Source: Hymenochaete sp. R1 (taxonomy: Eukaryota > Basidiomycota > Agaricomycetes > Hymenochaetales > Hymenochaetaceae). Taken from it: a stretch of DNA of 61,567 bases. The notes under the pieces are model-generated. The model was not told where the DNA came from. It made no database searches and saw only the letters and a program-made list of their open reading frames with translations. A program made the translations under genes and the position numbers. Location: the NCBI GenBank assembly GCA_019400425.1, contig JAFREE010000144.1, forward strand, positions 1 through 61,567, given 5' to 3'. Shown here piece after piece: positions 12,797-24,640 of the stretch. Position 1 is the first letter of the stretch; the number at the start of each line of letters is the position of its first letter.

Positions 12797-15700
12797 TCAC
12801 TCTTTTATCTCGCCAGGCTCTAACTCACTGCCGCTGCGCATCTCGACTCTAAGCTCTGTCGTATTTTGCAAGCGCTTTTGTTCAAGCTGAACGGTCACCC
12901 CCGCCTCTCTCGAATCATCAAGCCCAATCTTTCCACCCTCTCCATCCCCATCCTCGTCTCCGTCTCCGTCTCCGTCTCCGTCTCCGTCTCCGTCTCCGTC
13001 TCCGTCTCCGTCTCCGTCTCCGTCTCCGCCCTCATCCTCATCCTCGTCCTCGTCTCCGTCTCCGTCTCCGTCTCCGTCTCCGCCTCCGCCCTCATCCTCG
13101 TCCTCGTCCTCGTCCCCGTAGCCGCCTTCTTCCTCTTCCTCTTCCTCTCCCTCTTCCTCTCCTACATCCTCATCCTCATCTTCATCGCCGTCACCCTCGC
13201 CCTTACCATCGTTGTCCTCACCGTCATCGGCCTTCTCCTCGTTCTCTTCCTCGTCGTCATCCCCGTTAATCTCGTCGGTAACTTCATTTTCACCAACATC
13301 CAACCCCTCTCTACTCTTCGTCGCGTCGCCCTTAGAGCCTGAGAAGTCCGGAGGTGACATGGACATGTCGATGTCAGGGTCGTCGCTATCATGCCGCCTG
13401 CCTTTTCCGACTTCTTCGGGTTCCTCTTGTAGCGCAAGATGTCTTTTCGAACTACCGGCCTGGTCATTCGCTCCATCATCCGCGTTTACCATACCATTGC
13501 ATGGGGCACGTAAGTCGGATCTGTCGTTTTCGATATCGACATCCATTTGCTGCACTTTCATCTTCCCGATCCTTCGCTTTTTCATTATCTGACCTCGCTT
13601 TCCGCTGTGACCGACACCATGCAACGCCGTCGAATTTCCTTTTGCTTCACTTTCAACCTCCTTTACGATTCCATTGGCGTTAGGCTCTTTCATTACCCAG
13701 GTTTCGAAGGGGGTGCCCTTCAAGCGGAGTTCTTTGTCGTCGAAACCCGGTCCAAGTTCAAGAATAACTTTAGGCCATTTTTTCCCCTTAGGACGGTAGT
13801 TGGGATCGACGTCAAACGTTTTCATATGATTCGCATGCCTACACATGCATCGTATGCGGAGCTTGTCGCCTTTGCCTTTCGTTCTCTTGATGAGGTCGTT
13901 CCAACCGTCCTCGAGCTTGCATAACAAGCCACTCGGTAGAGCTCCATGATCTACCAAGAATTTCAGGACGAACGTTGCACCTACAATGCCAACCCGCCAG
14001 TTGGATGTGAAATCAGAATTGGGATTGCCTATCCAGGCTGCGTAGGGGGACGTTTTAGGAATTTCAGGCCCGAGGTTATCAAGGTTGCAGATCAGGTAGA
14101 GACACGAGGCGACATTTTGAGCGACCTCTTCTCTCTCCTTCTCACCGCAATTAAAACCCATGCGGTCTGGAAAAGAGGAGAGTAGATGAGTGAATTAGGT
14201 TGAGGGAGTTAAGGATAATACAGACCTAGAATTTTCTGACTGTCCTTCTTTGTATCTACCAGATCCGCCATTGCGAGAACCCAGTAAAGAAACAGACCAT
14301 ATATTCTGGGGTGCTCGGTGTTGGTAACTTGGATACCAACGCATCTCTCAATTATGATAGCCTCCATCGTGCGGGTCATGGTATTCATGCAGTAGAAGTG
14401 TCTACCATATGCCATGCAGTCGGTGAGGCTTAGAACGAGGTGGTCTATGCCAGGTTGCATATATCTAGGTCGTCGTCAAGGGTGGAGAATTCGTGATATA
14501 GGCTTCTGGTACTTACAATTGATCACCCGGGCCCAGTAATAAGGGGTGGCAGTAGATCTCATTCGCCTTTTCGTCGTCGAGAGTAGCGAGGCACGCAGAG
14601 TTGATGACATCTTCACCGGACTTCTTTTTGGAAGACATTGATTCATATATCACCCATAGCTTCCACCCAGCCCACATGTGTATAAAAGTGCATAGTCCGG
14701 ATGAGTCGATGTGAAAAGTACTGGCGGCGCCTGAGGAACCAGCGATGGCCCACCTCGCTGCATTGTCATCGTTAGTTAGCGGTAAGTTGAGCTTCCCTTT
14801 TCTCGTGGAGAAACTCGACGAATATTTGCGCATATCGTCAAATTTCCTGCATAAAAAACCGCGTTAGTAACTTTCGTGAATGGAATGGTTAAAAAGGTAT
14901 ACGTACAGACAATGCATGTCGTCAGTAAGAGGGATATCGAGAAAATTAAGGTAGTCGGACTTCGAAGAAGGACCATCGATTGATCGCTCAATCAACACTT
15001 CGAGCGTTTGGTTTCCCATGAGTCCTGGTGCCCATTTATCCCGCTTCTGCAACCTTTCGATGTAGCGCACTCTACCCATCTCATCTAGGGCTTTCAACTC
15101 TAATGCGTGTTTATCTTCAATGGCTTTCTGGTCTGGTTGGTGCGCAAGAATGCTTTCAGTTTAGGTTGTGACGGCCTAAATGAATTGAAAAACTACTTAC
15201 CGTTGACCTGACGCATTGAACCCAAACTTATCCATTGACTCAGTGCGTCGTCATTGAAGCCATCTACATCCCCGATATCGCCTGGTTTGCCTCCGTGAAC
15301 GTAGACAGACTTCTTTGCAAGAATTTGCCTCTGGGACGCCGTGCCCAACTGAGCCCAGTCGTCTTTTGAATAGGATACAAGCTTTTCCGATGTCTCGCTG
15401 ACGCGCAGTTTCTGAGCAGATTTCCATACTTCAAACTATAGGGGACTCGTATGTGAACGAAAAACGCAAGGGACAAAAAAGCAGAGTTCGACTCACAGCC
15501 GAAATGGCACACTTTGCTTTGATGGTCCCAACTTCAAAGCTGCCTTGCGGGCTGACGTTATTGTCGCAAATACCGATTTTCTCTGGCGGCTGCGGCAACT
15601 CTTCCTGGTAGGCTTGGGCTCGGTCGTTCATGAGATAGCAAGGCATTTGCAAGGTAAAGTGGAGATCCTGGAAGAGAGACGGTTATAGAAAGCCGCCCAC

Positions 15701-17582
15701 GGCTCCAATGTCTTTAAAGCGACTTACTTCGTAGTCCATACAGCCTACCAAACCTTCGTTCTCACAAAAATCAGGGCGCGAGAAGATGTGGGACATAGCC
15801 GTATTGAGAACGTTCGATATCGCTTTCTTATCTTCGCCGCTGCTCTTGTCTTCACCCTCGTCTTTATCTTCATTATCGACGTCAATTTTGGCCTTCTTAC
15901 GAGGTCTACCTCCATGAGAGCGCGCCTTCCTCTTTCCTTTCGCTTTCCTAGGCGTCACATTTGATTTTACCTGTTTGCTGCCATTCGATACCTCTATCAG
16001 CTTCGTGGAACTTGCTGCTGCAAGGGCTTTAGCGGTACTGCGAGAAGTTCGCGCGGACTCTCGCACTTCAGGAGCTGGGGTGGGGCTCCGTGAAGAGCTG
16101 AGAGTTTTCGCAGCTTTTTTCGATTTGGTTGAAACTTCTGCGAGGCGGGCGTCCACCTTTCCATACCAGTTGTCATCCAGAAGATCGACGGAAACGGTTA
16201 GATTCTTAGATTGTGACTTTACACCGTCGATAGAGCAGACTCGAAGCAAGGCCTTTTTCTTGATTATAAAAGCCTTTTCATCATCTGAGGGTTCGTCCAA
16301 TAGTGCGCGTTTCGAAGGTGCAGGATTAATGAAACCGTGCTTCTCTACGAGTGCTTGAAGCCTTGTTCTGACATCCGTCACCCCACCAAGAGCCAGATCG
16401 AATATAATGTTGTATAGCCCATGCTCTATTTCTGCCAGCGTCTCGTTGAACTCCACTCGTGGCTGAGACAGTATCTGCGGGAAGGTGGAATTAGAGGCAT
16501 ATGAAGAAACGAAAACGGCGAACTTACGTTAATGAGCTCTAGGTTGCTGAACGATGTAGTTGAGCAGTTAACCCAGTTTCTAGGCTTTAGTAAGAGGACA
16601 GGCGAAATGACGAGGGATAAAAAAAGCGGGCGAAGAAGCTCTCTATCAGTCGCCGTGCCTAATCGCAGAGAGGCAACATCCCATCCGTTGTCGTCGCACC
16701 ATTTCCTATCATATTTCGATGGGTTTGCTGTACTTCAAAAGGGATTAAGGAGGCTCACTCTAAAATAGACCGAACAATTCTTCCTTTTTGTCTGGTCGCG
16801 CCGTCTTCGCCGCTTTCTATCCGTGCTCCGAAGAAATTGGATGCCGGGTCTCTTAGAATCTTATGTTTCTATTAGATATAGCCGTGAGTAGATGAGATTT
16901 CAGAGAAAAGTCACGAGCGCACCGTCACCAGAGCGTGGACCATAAGAGCGGCCTTGACAAAAGCGTCTTCAATCGTCCCGGCGTCCTCCCTCTGCTTGGC
17001 TAACCAACCACCTTGTATAAGATGCCGAATGGTTGCAGTGTCACCGATGGCAATATCCACCTGTTCGATAGGCAACCCATTTGTTATCTGAGCTTGATTC
17101 TTTTCGGGTGTAGAAAAGCTTGAACCGGCGTTGTAGTTTAGCGAGAACTGGTTCCAAGTTCCAATCCAATCAGCATAAAGATCCCAATGTTCCTTGAGAT
17201 ACCTATTGATTTCGACAGGTTGACCGAGGTTGGAATGGTGCAGCCTAGCATTGGAATCGAAAGGCTTTGATACGTGCTCTAGGATATCGCACGCGAGATG
17301 AGCTATAACATTGGCGTTGCGTTCGCTGTCAGAAATTTTTGCACCATGGAGCATGTTGCGGTAAGGTGCACGTTCCTTAGGATCAACTCCACGAAACGCC
17401 AGCATGGCGTCTGTGTCTGTATCGACGATAATGCTTCCTATGGCCCTGTAAAGGCTCAGGCGGTAGCCCAGGTTTCTCTGCGTCTCCGCTTGCTCGGCTT
17501 TGTAGTCGACCTCACGATTGTAGCCAGGTATGGAGGGGACTGGTAAACAGAATTTGAAGAACGCGATACTCTTGGGAGACAT
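12797..17582 (-). CDS. JmjC-like domain protein with acidic Asp/Gly tail, ten exons
   Basis: Exons are 17582-16924 (donor at 16922), 16859-16759, 16705-16528, 16474-15728, 15667-15497, 15435-15201, 15132-14907, 14846-14517, 14464-14226 and 14166-12797. All phases agree, giving about 1418 residues from ATG at 17582. The N-terminal third is of unknown family. Residues about 440-510 hold a Lys/Arg-rich, probably nuclear-targeting stretch (GRPRKKAKIDV). The JmjC iron ligands are FHID (about 818-820) and the His in PGIDHLVLS (about 891), followed by GRHFYC. The last exon encodes a long acidic tail with Gly-Asp repeats. Exons 5-10 align with the paralogue at the left edge, which is convergent with it. 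A role as a 2OG/Fe(II) oxygenase, probably nuclear, is inferred; the substrate is unknown. Confidence 0.75.
12950..13120 (+). repeat. Hexanucleotide minisatellite coding the Asp/Gly tail
   Basis: On the plus strand gtctcc (often cgtctc) repeats almost perfectly, first about ten units from 12957 and again near 13050-13080, with cctcat/cctcgt variants between. On the coding (minus) strand it is GGAGAC, giving the Gly-Asp and Glu-Asp runs near the C-terminus of the JmjC-like protein. It also produces long open shadow frames on both strands. Confidence 0.9.
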
Positions 17583-18600
17583 TACGAAAATCTTGTTGTA
17601 AGGTTATTAAAGATAGGTGTCTCGATATGAGGAACGAATGGGGAATAAGGGAGCGCAGGGGTATAGGTCTGTGTAGAAAGTACTAGTACGGTGCGAGAAG
17701 GAGGTTGGCGCGGTACCGGTGTGAGCGGATGGCGGGCACGACTTGTCACGTGCTACGTTCCGAGAGTGCTTCGCCCATATAAGGTTAAAGGTATAAGTAA
17801 TTTCTTCTTAGTTCCAACTTGAACCACTTCGTCGCAACTCTTGAAATCAGTTCAATCATCCCACCCTTCTCCCATCCTCTTCAATCACTGACACTGACAC
17901 GGACGAGTAACCACCAATCACTGTGATGTGGTAAATAGGTCAAAGGTAGCTTTGGGGCAGAACCACCTTAAGGCATAAAAAAGGAATTGTGCTCGTCTGC
18001 TTTATCTGAGACTCGAGCAAATGCGAATGATGCATTGCAAGGAGAAATGAACGGAATAGTAGAGAGCGCATGTATCAGACTCAGTATCTGGTGTGTCCAG
18101 TAAAATATTTAGAATCATCAACTCAATAATAAGACATTAAATTATGTTCGTCTCGTACCGTACCATAGTTAAGTTCCACTCTCGTCCAAAACACACAAGC
18201 AGAAAAAAAACGAAGGCGAAAAAAACGACCCCTCACATCAACGCCGTCACCCTCCACCCCTCAAACCTCGCCTCCTCCTCACTCCATCACGGCGTCATCA
18301 ACGTCCTCAAATCCCGACACGCCTTCGACACAATAAAGTTCGTCACAACACTATCGCATACGTACGCATCCGTCGCGACCGCAGCACTCAACTTCAGGAC
18401 ACCCGGCTCCGCGCGATGCGCGCGGTAGTAGGGACGGAGGCCGTGCGGACGTGGGTCAGACGCACGAGGATGTTGTTATTTGGGCAGTGTAGCTATGTGC
18501 ATGCGTAAGTTTAGCAGCTTAAAAACGAGGAAGGCAGGACGGACGGTGGCGGGCCTACAGAGGGCTGACTTCCAGGTGAAGTCCTCCTCTCCGATTTCCA
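17583..18600. other. Intergenic upstream of the JmjC-like gene
   Basis: Promoter region of the minus-strand gene. The plus-strand frame at 18144-18428 is Ser/Thr-rich with no domain. No convincing exon is seen. Confidence 0.4.
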
Positions 18601-18653
18601 CCTTCAACTCTTTTCTATAAAATTAAACAAAGTGCATCAGGGCTTCATGATCT

Positions 18654-19126
18654 CTAACTATCCTCAACTCCGAAAATGGAAAACAAAACTCGCCACTCAC
18701 TTTCCAAACCCCACCTCCCTCCTCGGAAATTCAGCTTACACATTTTCCCATTCTCCATCATCACAAAACTCTTCTCCACGCTCGGCCAGCGCCACACGAT
18801 CGTCGCCACGAGCCTACGTCCTCCTTCTCCTCGTCTCCAGCAACGTACTCGGTAGTGATGATGTCGGGTAAGATGGAGCGCGCGTGTACGGTCGTGAAAA
18901 CGCGGTAGACTTCGTTGAAGGACGAGGTGCCGTCGGGGTGTGGGTTGAAGCGCGAGGGCGAAGGGGTGTGGAAGGATGCAGAGAGGAAGCGGCGGCAAGA
19001 GAAGTAGAGGTCCATCGTGCGTGCATATTGTACAAAATGGCGGTAGGTGAAGGATTGATGTGACCGTTTAAGTTGCTCGTTGAATGGTGATATAAAAGGA
19101 TGAGACGAGAAGAGAGGGAGGTGCAA
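18654..19126 (-). pseudogene. Unrecognised gene fragment with frame shift
   Basis: One frame reads FNPHPDGTSSFNEVYRVFTT then VHARSILPDIITTEYVAGDE. A second frame continues with LVATIVWRWPSVEKSFVMM then ENGKMCKLNFRGG and a stop at 18654. The pieces read as one protein if the frame shifts near 18840, so this looks like a damaged copy of a real gene. I do not recognise the family. It lies immediately downstream of the SNF8-like pseudogene on the same strand. Confidence 0.45.
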
Positions 19127-19269
19127 AGTAGATTACACCTAGCACAGCGAGGTCTACAAGCTTCATTTCGCAGATGGGGATACATAACACAATGCCATAC
19201 CAAGTAACGACAAAAGCTCCTAAGGATCGATATCAAATCAGTGGTCAATATTGAGAAGCGCATACACTC

Positions 19270-20130
19270 ACGCTCACCGTTCACTCATCCCATCGCATGA
19301 CGGACGCCACAATACGCCGGCCATATTCTTCATCCTGCTCGTCAACAAAAAAAAAGCCCGCCTCGCACATGCGCATTCTCCAACGCCGACCGCGCTCTAT
19401 CCATCGTCCAGCCCGTACGCCGCACGATCACCTCCTCCGTCACCCGCCCCGCGCCCTCGCGCGCAACGCCCAGCACGATGCTTTGATCTTCGTCTAGCTC
19501 TTGAGGGACTACATACCACTTTTCGGCCACCGCCGGCCCTAGCCTTCCCACCTAGACGTTGCTTATCATCACCTTCTAAACCACCCCGAGAGACTTCAAC
19601 ACCCAAAACGCACGAACCACGTCTTCCTCCCTCTTCCTCCCTTCCCTCCTGCCGTCGCCGCCGAGCCCACAGAGTCAAAATCAGGCTGGTCGGCCAGAGC
19701 GTGTCCCCGGAGTTTACTTAGCAGTGGTATGAGCTCCGGCATCTCGATGACCCCACCGTTCCGTTCACGCGTCGACATGCATATATCAACGATCTGGACA
19801 CCCATCTCGAGGCTAAAACCACCCAACCCGACGCCCAATATCTCCGCTACCCACTCAGTTTTCCTTGTCCCTCCTACGCCTCCGCCCTCGCAAACCGATC
19901 TACGCACACAAGCACACACATGCGTACAAACCCCATGCGGAAACAAGGGTCTTTGCGTATCTTGTCGCGATGCGTTGAGGCGAAGTGGGCGAGGGTGAGG
20001 TGCGCGCAGGGGGTGAAGAGGTGTGAGGAGGAGAGAGTAGAGGAGAGGAGAACGTAGGAAAGTAGGTATGATTAGCGGGATTGAAGGAGGGAGAGGCAGC
20101 CTGGGGAGGGAGAGCTGCTGTTCGGGAGTC
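19270..20130 (-). pseudogene. SNF8/VPS22-like (ESCRT-II subunit), broken copy
   Basis: Three blocks occur in family order but in different frames. The first is HFASTHRDKIRKDPCFRMGF near 19990-19930. The second is EILGVGLGGFSLEMGVQIVD followed by ICMSTRERNGG near 19860-19700. The third is a winged-helix block, EKWYVVPQELDEDQSIVLGV then GRVTEEVIVRRTGWTMDRA, near 19540-19390, ending with DEQDEEYGRR and SVMRWDE near 19300. These match the EAP30/SNF8 family, which sorts ubiquitinated cargo at endosomes. At least one frame shift near 19890, two in-frame TAG codons near 19575-19555 and a shift in a T9 run (19348-19356) make it a pseudogene. A working copy should exist elsewhere in the genome. Confidence 0.7.
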
Positions 20131-20166
20131 GGTGCATGCCGAAGTGGGTGTTGTGGTAAGAGAGAA

Positions 20167-20715
20167 ATGACGATGGCGACGACGACGACAAAGATGGTGT
20201 CGAGTGATCGACGTGCTGCCTCTTTGAATCCGCACAACGTCCACAACGACACTGACGAGCTCTTGAACACACTGCTTGACATAATGCCAGCAGACTCTAA
20301 GCCAGCCTTCGCGGCGCTCGTTGAGCAGAAGAAGAAGCGACTGGAGACGATCCACCCAACGCCGGGAGACATCTCCTGCTGCATGCGCCTCCTCGACGAC
20401 TTTCTTTCCTGCCAACTCTCCTCCCCTTCACACACTCGACGCCTTTTATTGTGATTCTTATATCATCCCCATTGTTGATATATCTTGCGACGACCACTCT
20501 ACAGCCCTCACACCCAACTCAAGTCCTTCTACCGACACGGCACCCAGTCGCAACGCGCCCACAAGCTCTCCGACGTCAAGTTCTTCTTCAACCTCAAGCA
20601 ACTCGACGAGCAGGCGCGGTACGACACGTGGATTGCGCGTTGGGCGGAGTGGTGGGCAGAACGGAGGAGGGTGTAGAGTGGTGCAAGTAGTGAGGACGTG
20701 TGCCACATTAGGACG
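20167..20715 (+). pseudogene. DUF3128 (Emr1-like) protein, decayed copy
   Basis: The first exon reads CCMRLLDDFLSCQL. After an intron ending ctctacag near 20510 comes HTQLKSFYRHGTQSQRAHKL, then SDVKFFFNLKQLDE and ARWAEWWAERRR. This is the DUF3128 pattern of small mitochondrial or cytosolic CxC-type proteins. Positions that normally hold Cys in the second half are Arg and Phe here. An in-frame TAG near 20674 is followed in the same frame by SSEDV and IRT, the expected C-terminus. Loss of Cys and the early stop indicate decay. Overlaps the SNF8-like remnant region on the opposite strand. Confidence 0.55.
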
Positions 20716-20729
20716 TGAGTAGCCTTTCT

Positions 20730-22365
20730 ATATTAGTTTATCTTTCTGCGTTCCTCGTTCAACGTTCCTCCGTCCATTTCTCTGGAGCGACTTGCTTATC
20801 TCCCCCTTTTCTTTTCGAGAATTGATGTAACTCACAAAACCGCTCTTCTCCTTCCTATCATCCAGTGAACCACTACAAAAGTACCACCCAGCCAACGCCT
20901 GGAAGGACTTTGACGAATTCGGAAACAGGATCGTGACGTAGAACGAGGCCAGTACTGTCACCATGGAGAGGATCAGGTTCAACGACACAATACCAGTGGT
21001 AAAAAAAAACGGTATTCATGGGAGGATGCTGCGTCGTTTTCTTGAACTTCAGATCAGGGTCTCTTAGAGAAAATCAACCAGCATACCTTATTTTATATTA
21101 ATTCCCGATTATAATCTTTGGGAGGACTTGACTCTTCGCTGTCAAGATACTTATAATGACAATGATCATGGATGTGCGGAAGGACAGAATAAGGCAGCCT
21201 TAAAGACACACCATACATGCATCTACCTGGCAGACGACGCTAATCTCGCAGCATTTCAGTACCTCCTAGATTTAAAATAATCGATATTATCGATGATGTT
21301 TCTGCCGGACAAGGAAATTTCTACAACTTATTGCAAAGTACATCGCCGCATTGGGTACCAGAGCTTTTCGTGTCGTTGTATATCCGCACACATCGTCTAA
21401 CATTGATATTCCTGCGTCAACAGAAAAAAACCTCTTCGTCTCCTTCGATCTCCTCACTTTACTTCTTGGGGTTCGGTATGACCCACGACGACTCGATCGA
21501 CATCCTCCCTTTTCCCAGCATTGAACGCCTACTTACCGTACTCCCCGCCGCCCTCGAGCCTCTTCAAGTTATAGAAGACACCTTCGCCGCTTTCGACCCA
21601 GGCACTTGTATGCTGCCCCTTCGTGATTTGGATACGTTCGGCGCGGGCGAGTAGTTCTCTGGGGGTTCAAGTTGCCGTTGAAGACTGTGTAAGTAAGTCT
21701 TCCATAGTAATGTGAGAAAATATTACCGTTCACGTGTAAACGCATATATCAACTTATAGGCCGCAGTCTTGGGAACCGCGCTTCTGGCTTTCTCTTTTAT
21801 CCCCACCCGACCACAGACCCAAACTTGATCATCGTCGAACAAAACTTGACTTTGATTAGAGTATCTGCAAGAAGGCAGACCTCTAAGAGAAGAGAAGGGA
21901 TACCGTCGGTCGGGTCGGTGATAGACCAAAACGGAAACGACACAAAACACAGGGTAAGGTACGTACAAACTGTGATACTGCAAAGCTACCCAACATCTGA
22001 CGATGCTACAGTCGACATTTGGCTCTAGTACACGGTCAAACATAAAGAAGACAGAAGAAAGAGAACGAAGGTACCAGAAAAGTACCAGAAGCCCGAAGCG
22101 CGAACAAGAATCACCGCGACAATATAAGATTCCGACAAGTAAAAGACCGCTCCTTTTTATGCAACCTCCCCCCCCCCCCTCTCTCCTTTCCCCTCTCTTC
22201 CTTTTCTCGCTCCAGCATATCCACAAAGTGCTCTCTTTACATCGAGTCGACCAGACATACTTCCGCCATCGAACAGCAATCTGACAGACCGATTCTGAAT
22301 TCGACAGGTATCCCATGCGTCACTGATGACTGACCCAACGCATGCCTATGCCAAGTTCAAAGGTT
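20730..22365. other. No confident gene
   Basis: A plus-strand coding-like patch near 20870-20990 (HPANAWKDFDEFGNRI) and another near 21470-21654 (THDDSIDILPFPSIERLL) may be further gene debris, but neither has a recognisable family or a complete exon. A C-rich homopolymer (about 13 C) occurs near 22167-22180. Confidence 0.35.
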
Positions 22366-22369
22366 TCAA

Positions 22370-23060
22370 GCCGGGACAGGCGCTGCGGCTACACCGGCGG
22401 CGGCGGTGTTCTCCTCGGCGATGAACATCACCTTCATGAGCACCGCCTGATGCTCGATGTTGAGTGACGTTGCGGAAGCTTGGCACACCGCAGGGCTCTT
22501 CATTTGGGAATCTGTCACGAGAGAGAAGTGAACATCAATCATTTGCACCATAAACCTCACATAGAAGTAGAAAAAAAGCGAGGACAAGAAAAGACACTTA
22601 CTCGTCAGCACCCGCTTGAACTGCACGTACGGATCCACAGTCTCCAAGAAACTAATATACCCCGGCTCCTCGTCGATTTCCTCGTCATCATCAGAGTCCT
22701 TCTCTTCGTTCTTCGCTCCCGCCAGCAATTCCGGCCCCCAAGCCGTTCTTTTCACGCAGACGGGCACCTTCCTTGACGAGAATTTCGATGTATTCTGAGT
22801 CTTCGTCCAAGACGTCTTATTCTGCATATAAATTTTTCGTGCGGGTGCAAGGGAGGTGGAAAGGAGGGGAGTAAGCAAGAGAAAGGAGACTTGGAAGTTC
22901 GGGAGGACAATGAACGCACCGCCATCATCTGCAAGGTTGAGCGAGTCGCCGATTTCGGCGTCATCGTCATCGTCATTGTCGCTATCTTCTTTCAACGTAC
23001 CCTCAATCGCCTTCCGTTTCACGAAAATCGTCATCAGCATCACTAATTGAAAGACTGAAC
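22370..23060 (-). pseudogene. Importin-7/NMD5/SXM1-type karyopherin, 3' end only
   Basis: Minus-strand pieces read RKAIEGTLKEDSDNDDDDDA, then EEPGYISFLETVDPYVQFK, then, after an intron of about 110 nt, VCQASATSLNIEHQAVLMKV followed by MFIAEENTAAAG and a TAG near 22370. This is the acidic loop and C-terminal helix region of importin-7-like nuclear transport receptors. Only the last roughly 150 residues are present and a frame shift lies near 23040. The 5' portion of a similar gene lies at 30.4-32.5 kb on the same strand, with unrelated genes between. The hAT element at 23073 begins immediately upstream. Confidence 0.65.
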
Positions 23061-23100
23061 GACAAGCTCGAGTAGACCTGCGCGCGGTGCGGAAACCGTA

Positions 23101-23188
23101 CCGCCGGTTTTAGAAACCGCGCGGTGTCCAAACCGCCGGTCTTAGAGACCGCCGGTTTATGTAACCGCGCGGTTTCTAAAACCGGCGG
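23101..23188. repeat. Subterminal inverted repeat, left end of the hAT element
   Basis: A 25-bp arm starting CCGCCGGTTTTAGAAACC at 23101 recurs exactly in reverse complement ending at 23188. Shorter copies (AACCGCCGGT, AACCGCGCGGT) lie between. Such arrays are likely transposase binding sites. Confidence 0.8.
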
Positions 23189-23549
23189 AAATTGCCATTT
23201 GCGGTTACAAAACCGCCCGATCCGCAAATAATTTCAAATAATTATGCTACTTAAATAGAAATTTTATTAAAGAAAAAAAAGTCTTTTTCGAGAGCTGTTC
23301 AATGAGCGTCTTCGACGTCACTGATTGCTGGCGACGACGACAACGTCTTTCACGCCGTCCACATCCTCGCCTCTTTCAACGACACATTTACACCATGTTT
23401 GGCACTATTACTGCGCTCCTGAGCGCTATCCGCATCACCGTAAGGTTCTGCGTTCGCGGCACCATCCGCGGACTCGCTGTTGTCGCTGGAGAATGCGACG
23501 ACGCAATCCTCCGTCACCTCCACGAAATTGAGGAGGACAGGTAACCGAC

Positions 23550-24600
23550 GGCGTCTCAAATGCGAATGCGAATGCATCCTGCCCAATCCGTGAGAGTGCG
23601 ACTGCTTCCAACTGTGCAAGCCCACACCTGACGAGGAAGATGGCGGTGACCCACTGGAAATTCAAGCCTCGTTACCCGCCAATGCTCGCGCGTCTGCCTC
23701 TGTCAATGAGTCGAGGTGCATAGACGAGCATAGAGTCGTTGCGACGATTTGAGTCCGTTCCGGTAGAACGCAATTGGGAGGGGAGGAGGAAGATCCGTTG
23801 AGATGACCCGTTGAGGTCCTCCAACGTATCGAGTGCAATGCCAGCGTCGAGCGCACTGCTGACGAACGAGCTGTTTGTATTATTTGGTCATAGTCAAGAT
23901 GAATTGCAGCTATTGGATTGTTTTGTTCTGTGAAGCCCAAGCGGATGGAGGTTACATCAGTAAACAGGACACATAAAACGCGTTGTGGAAGAGAGGGCCG
24001 CAAGCGCGGGCGGGCTAAGTAAGCAAGCATGAAACACGATGACTTACACGAACGATGAGCAATATCGATGTGATTGCGATGAATCCTACGACAGCGTGCT
24101 CGAACCACTGTTCGCAGTCCTCTGGGTTGAGACAAGCTTCTGCGAGGTCACGAAGAAGTTCTGGTTGAACCAAGAGTTCTTTGCATACGGTGGAGCGCGC
24201 GGATGGACGGAAAGAAGCGAGCGTGCCAAAGATGGTGAGGAGACCACATGCACAGACATCTGCGAGAGAATAGTCCCTATAGAGGCGGACAAACGAGGGA
24301 GTTCGCTATAAAGTACAACAAGTGAGAAAAGCGATTGTGCTGGCTTGTTGCGGGAGTAATAGGAGCGTGGAAACGAAATGTGTCATGTTCGAGCCCTACT
24401 TACCCTCAGTACACCGATGGCACCAATGACGGAAACAACGGCTGCGGTTGTGAAGTAGGAGACTACGAGAAGCCAGACGAGCTTGAAGCTGTTAGTGCGG
24501 AAGCCGTAGGCGGAGCCTTGCCACACACACTCTCTCTGACTCCCATTTGAGCATGCGCCAGAAGGAAAGTACGTGGAGTGCGAGGATTGTGTTTGAGAGG
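23550..24600 (-). pseudogene. Multi-pass membrane protein exons inside the hAT element
   Basis: Exon A (about 24600-24404) reads NTILALHVLSFWRMLKWESE, then, after a 1-base frame slip in a GAGAG tract, FKLVWLLVVSYFTTAAVVSV and ends before GTAAGT. Exon B (24305-24048, 86 codons, phase 0 at both sides) reads LYRDYSLADVCACGLLTIFG then CLNPEDCEQWFEHAVVGFIA. Exon C, about 23905-23550, is Ser/His-rich at its end but contains a stop near its start and at least one shift. At least four hydrophobic segments are visible. I do not recognise the family. The frame breaks mean a captured, decaying copy. Confidence 0.55.
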
Positions 24601-24603
24601 GCA

Positions 24604-24640
24604 CCTATGAAAGAGAAAGAGAAAGCGAGAGAGCGGCGAC
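24604..24640 (+). repeat. GA-rich microsatellite
   Basis: Run of gaaaga/gagaga units at the right edge of the captured gene exons inside the hAT element. Confidence 0.7.

Noticed and set aside
12866..13342. Plus-strand open frames over the hexanucleotide repeat
   Set aside because: Shadows of the repeat; the minus strand is the coding strand by paralogue and splice evidence.
16733..16758. Apparent 26-nt intron in the complete JmjC-like gene
   Set aside because: A 53-nt intron from the same donor to the acceptor at 16706 also keeps phase and is of normal size.
20060..20435. Long minus-strand frames over the DUF3128 exon
   Set aside because: Their translation is low-complexity there; the plus strand carries the recognisable family pattern.
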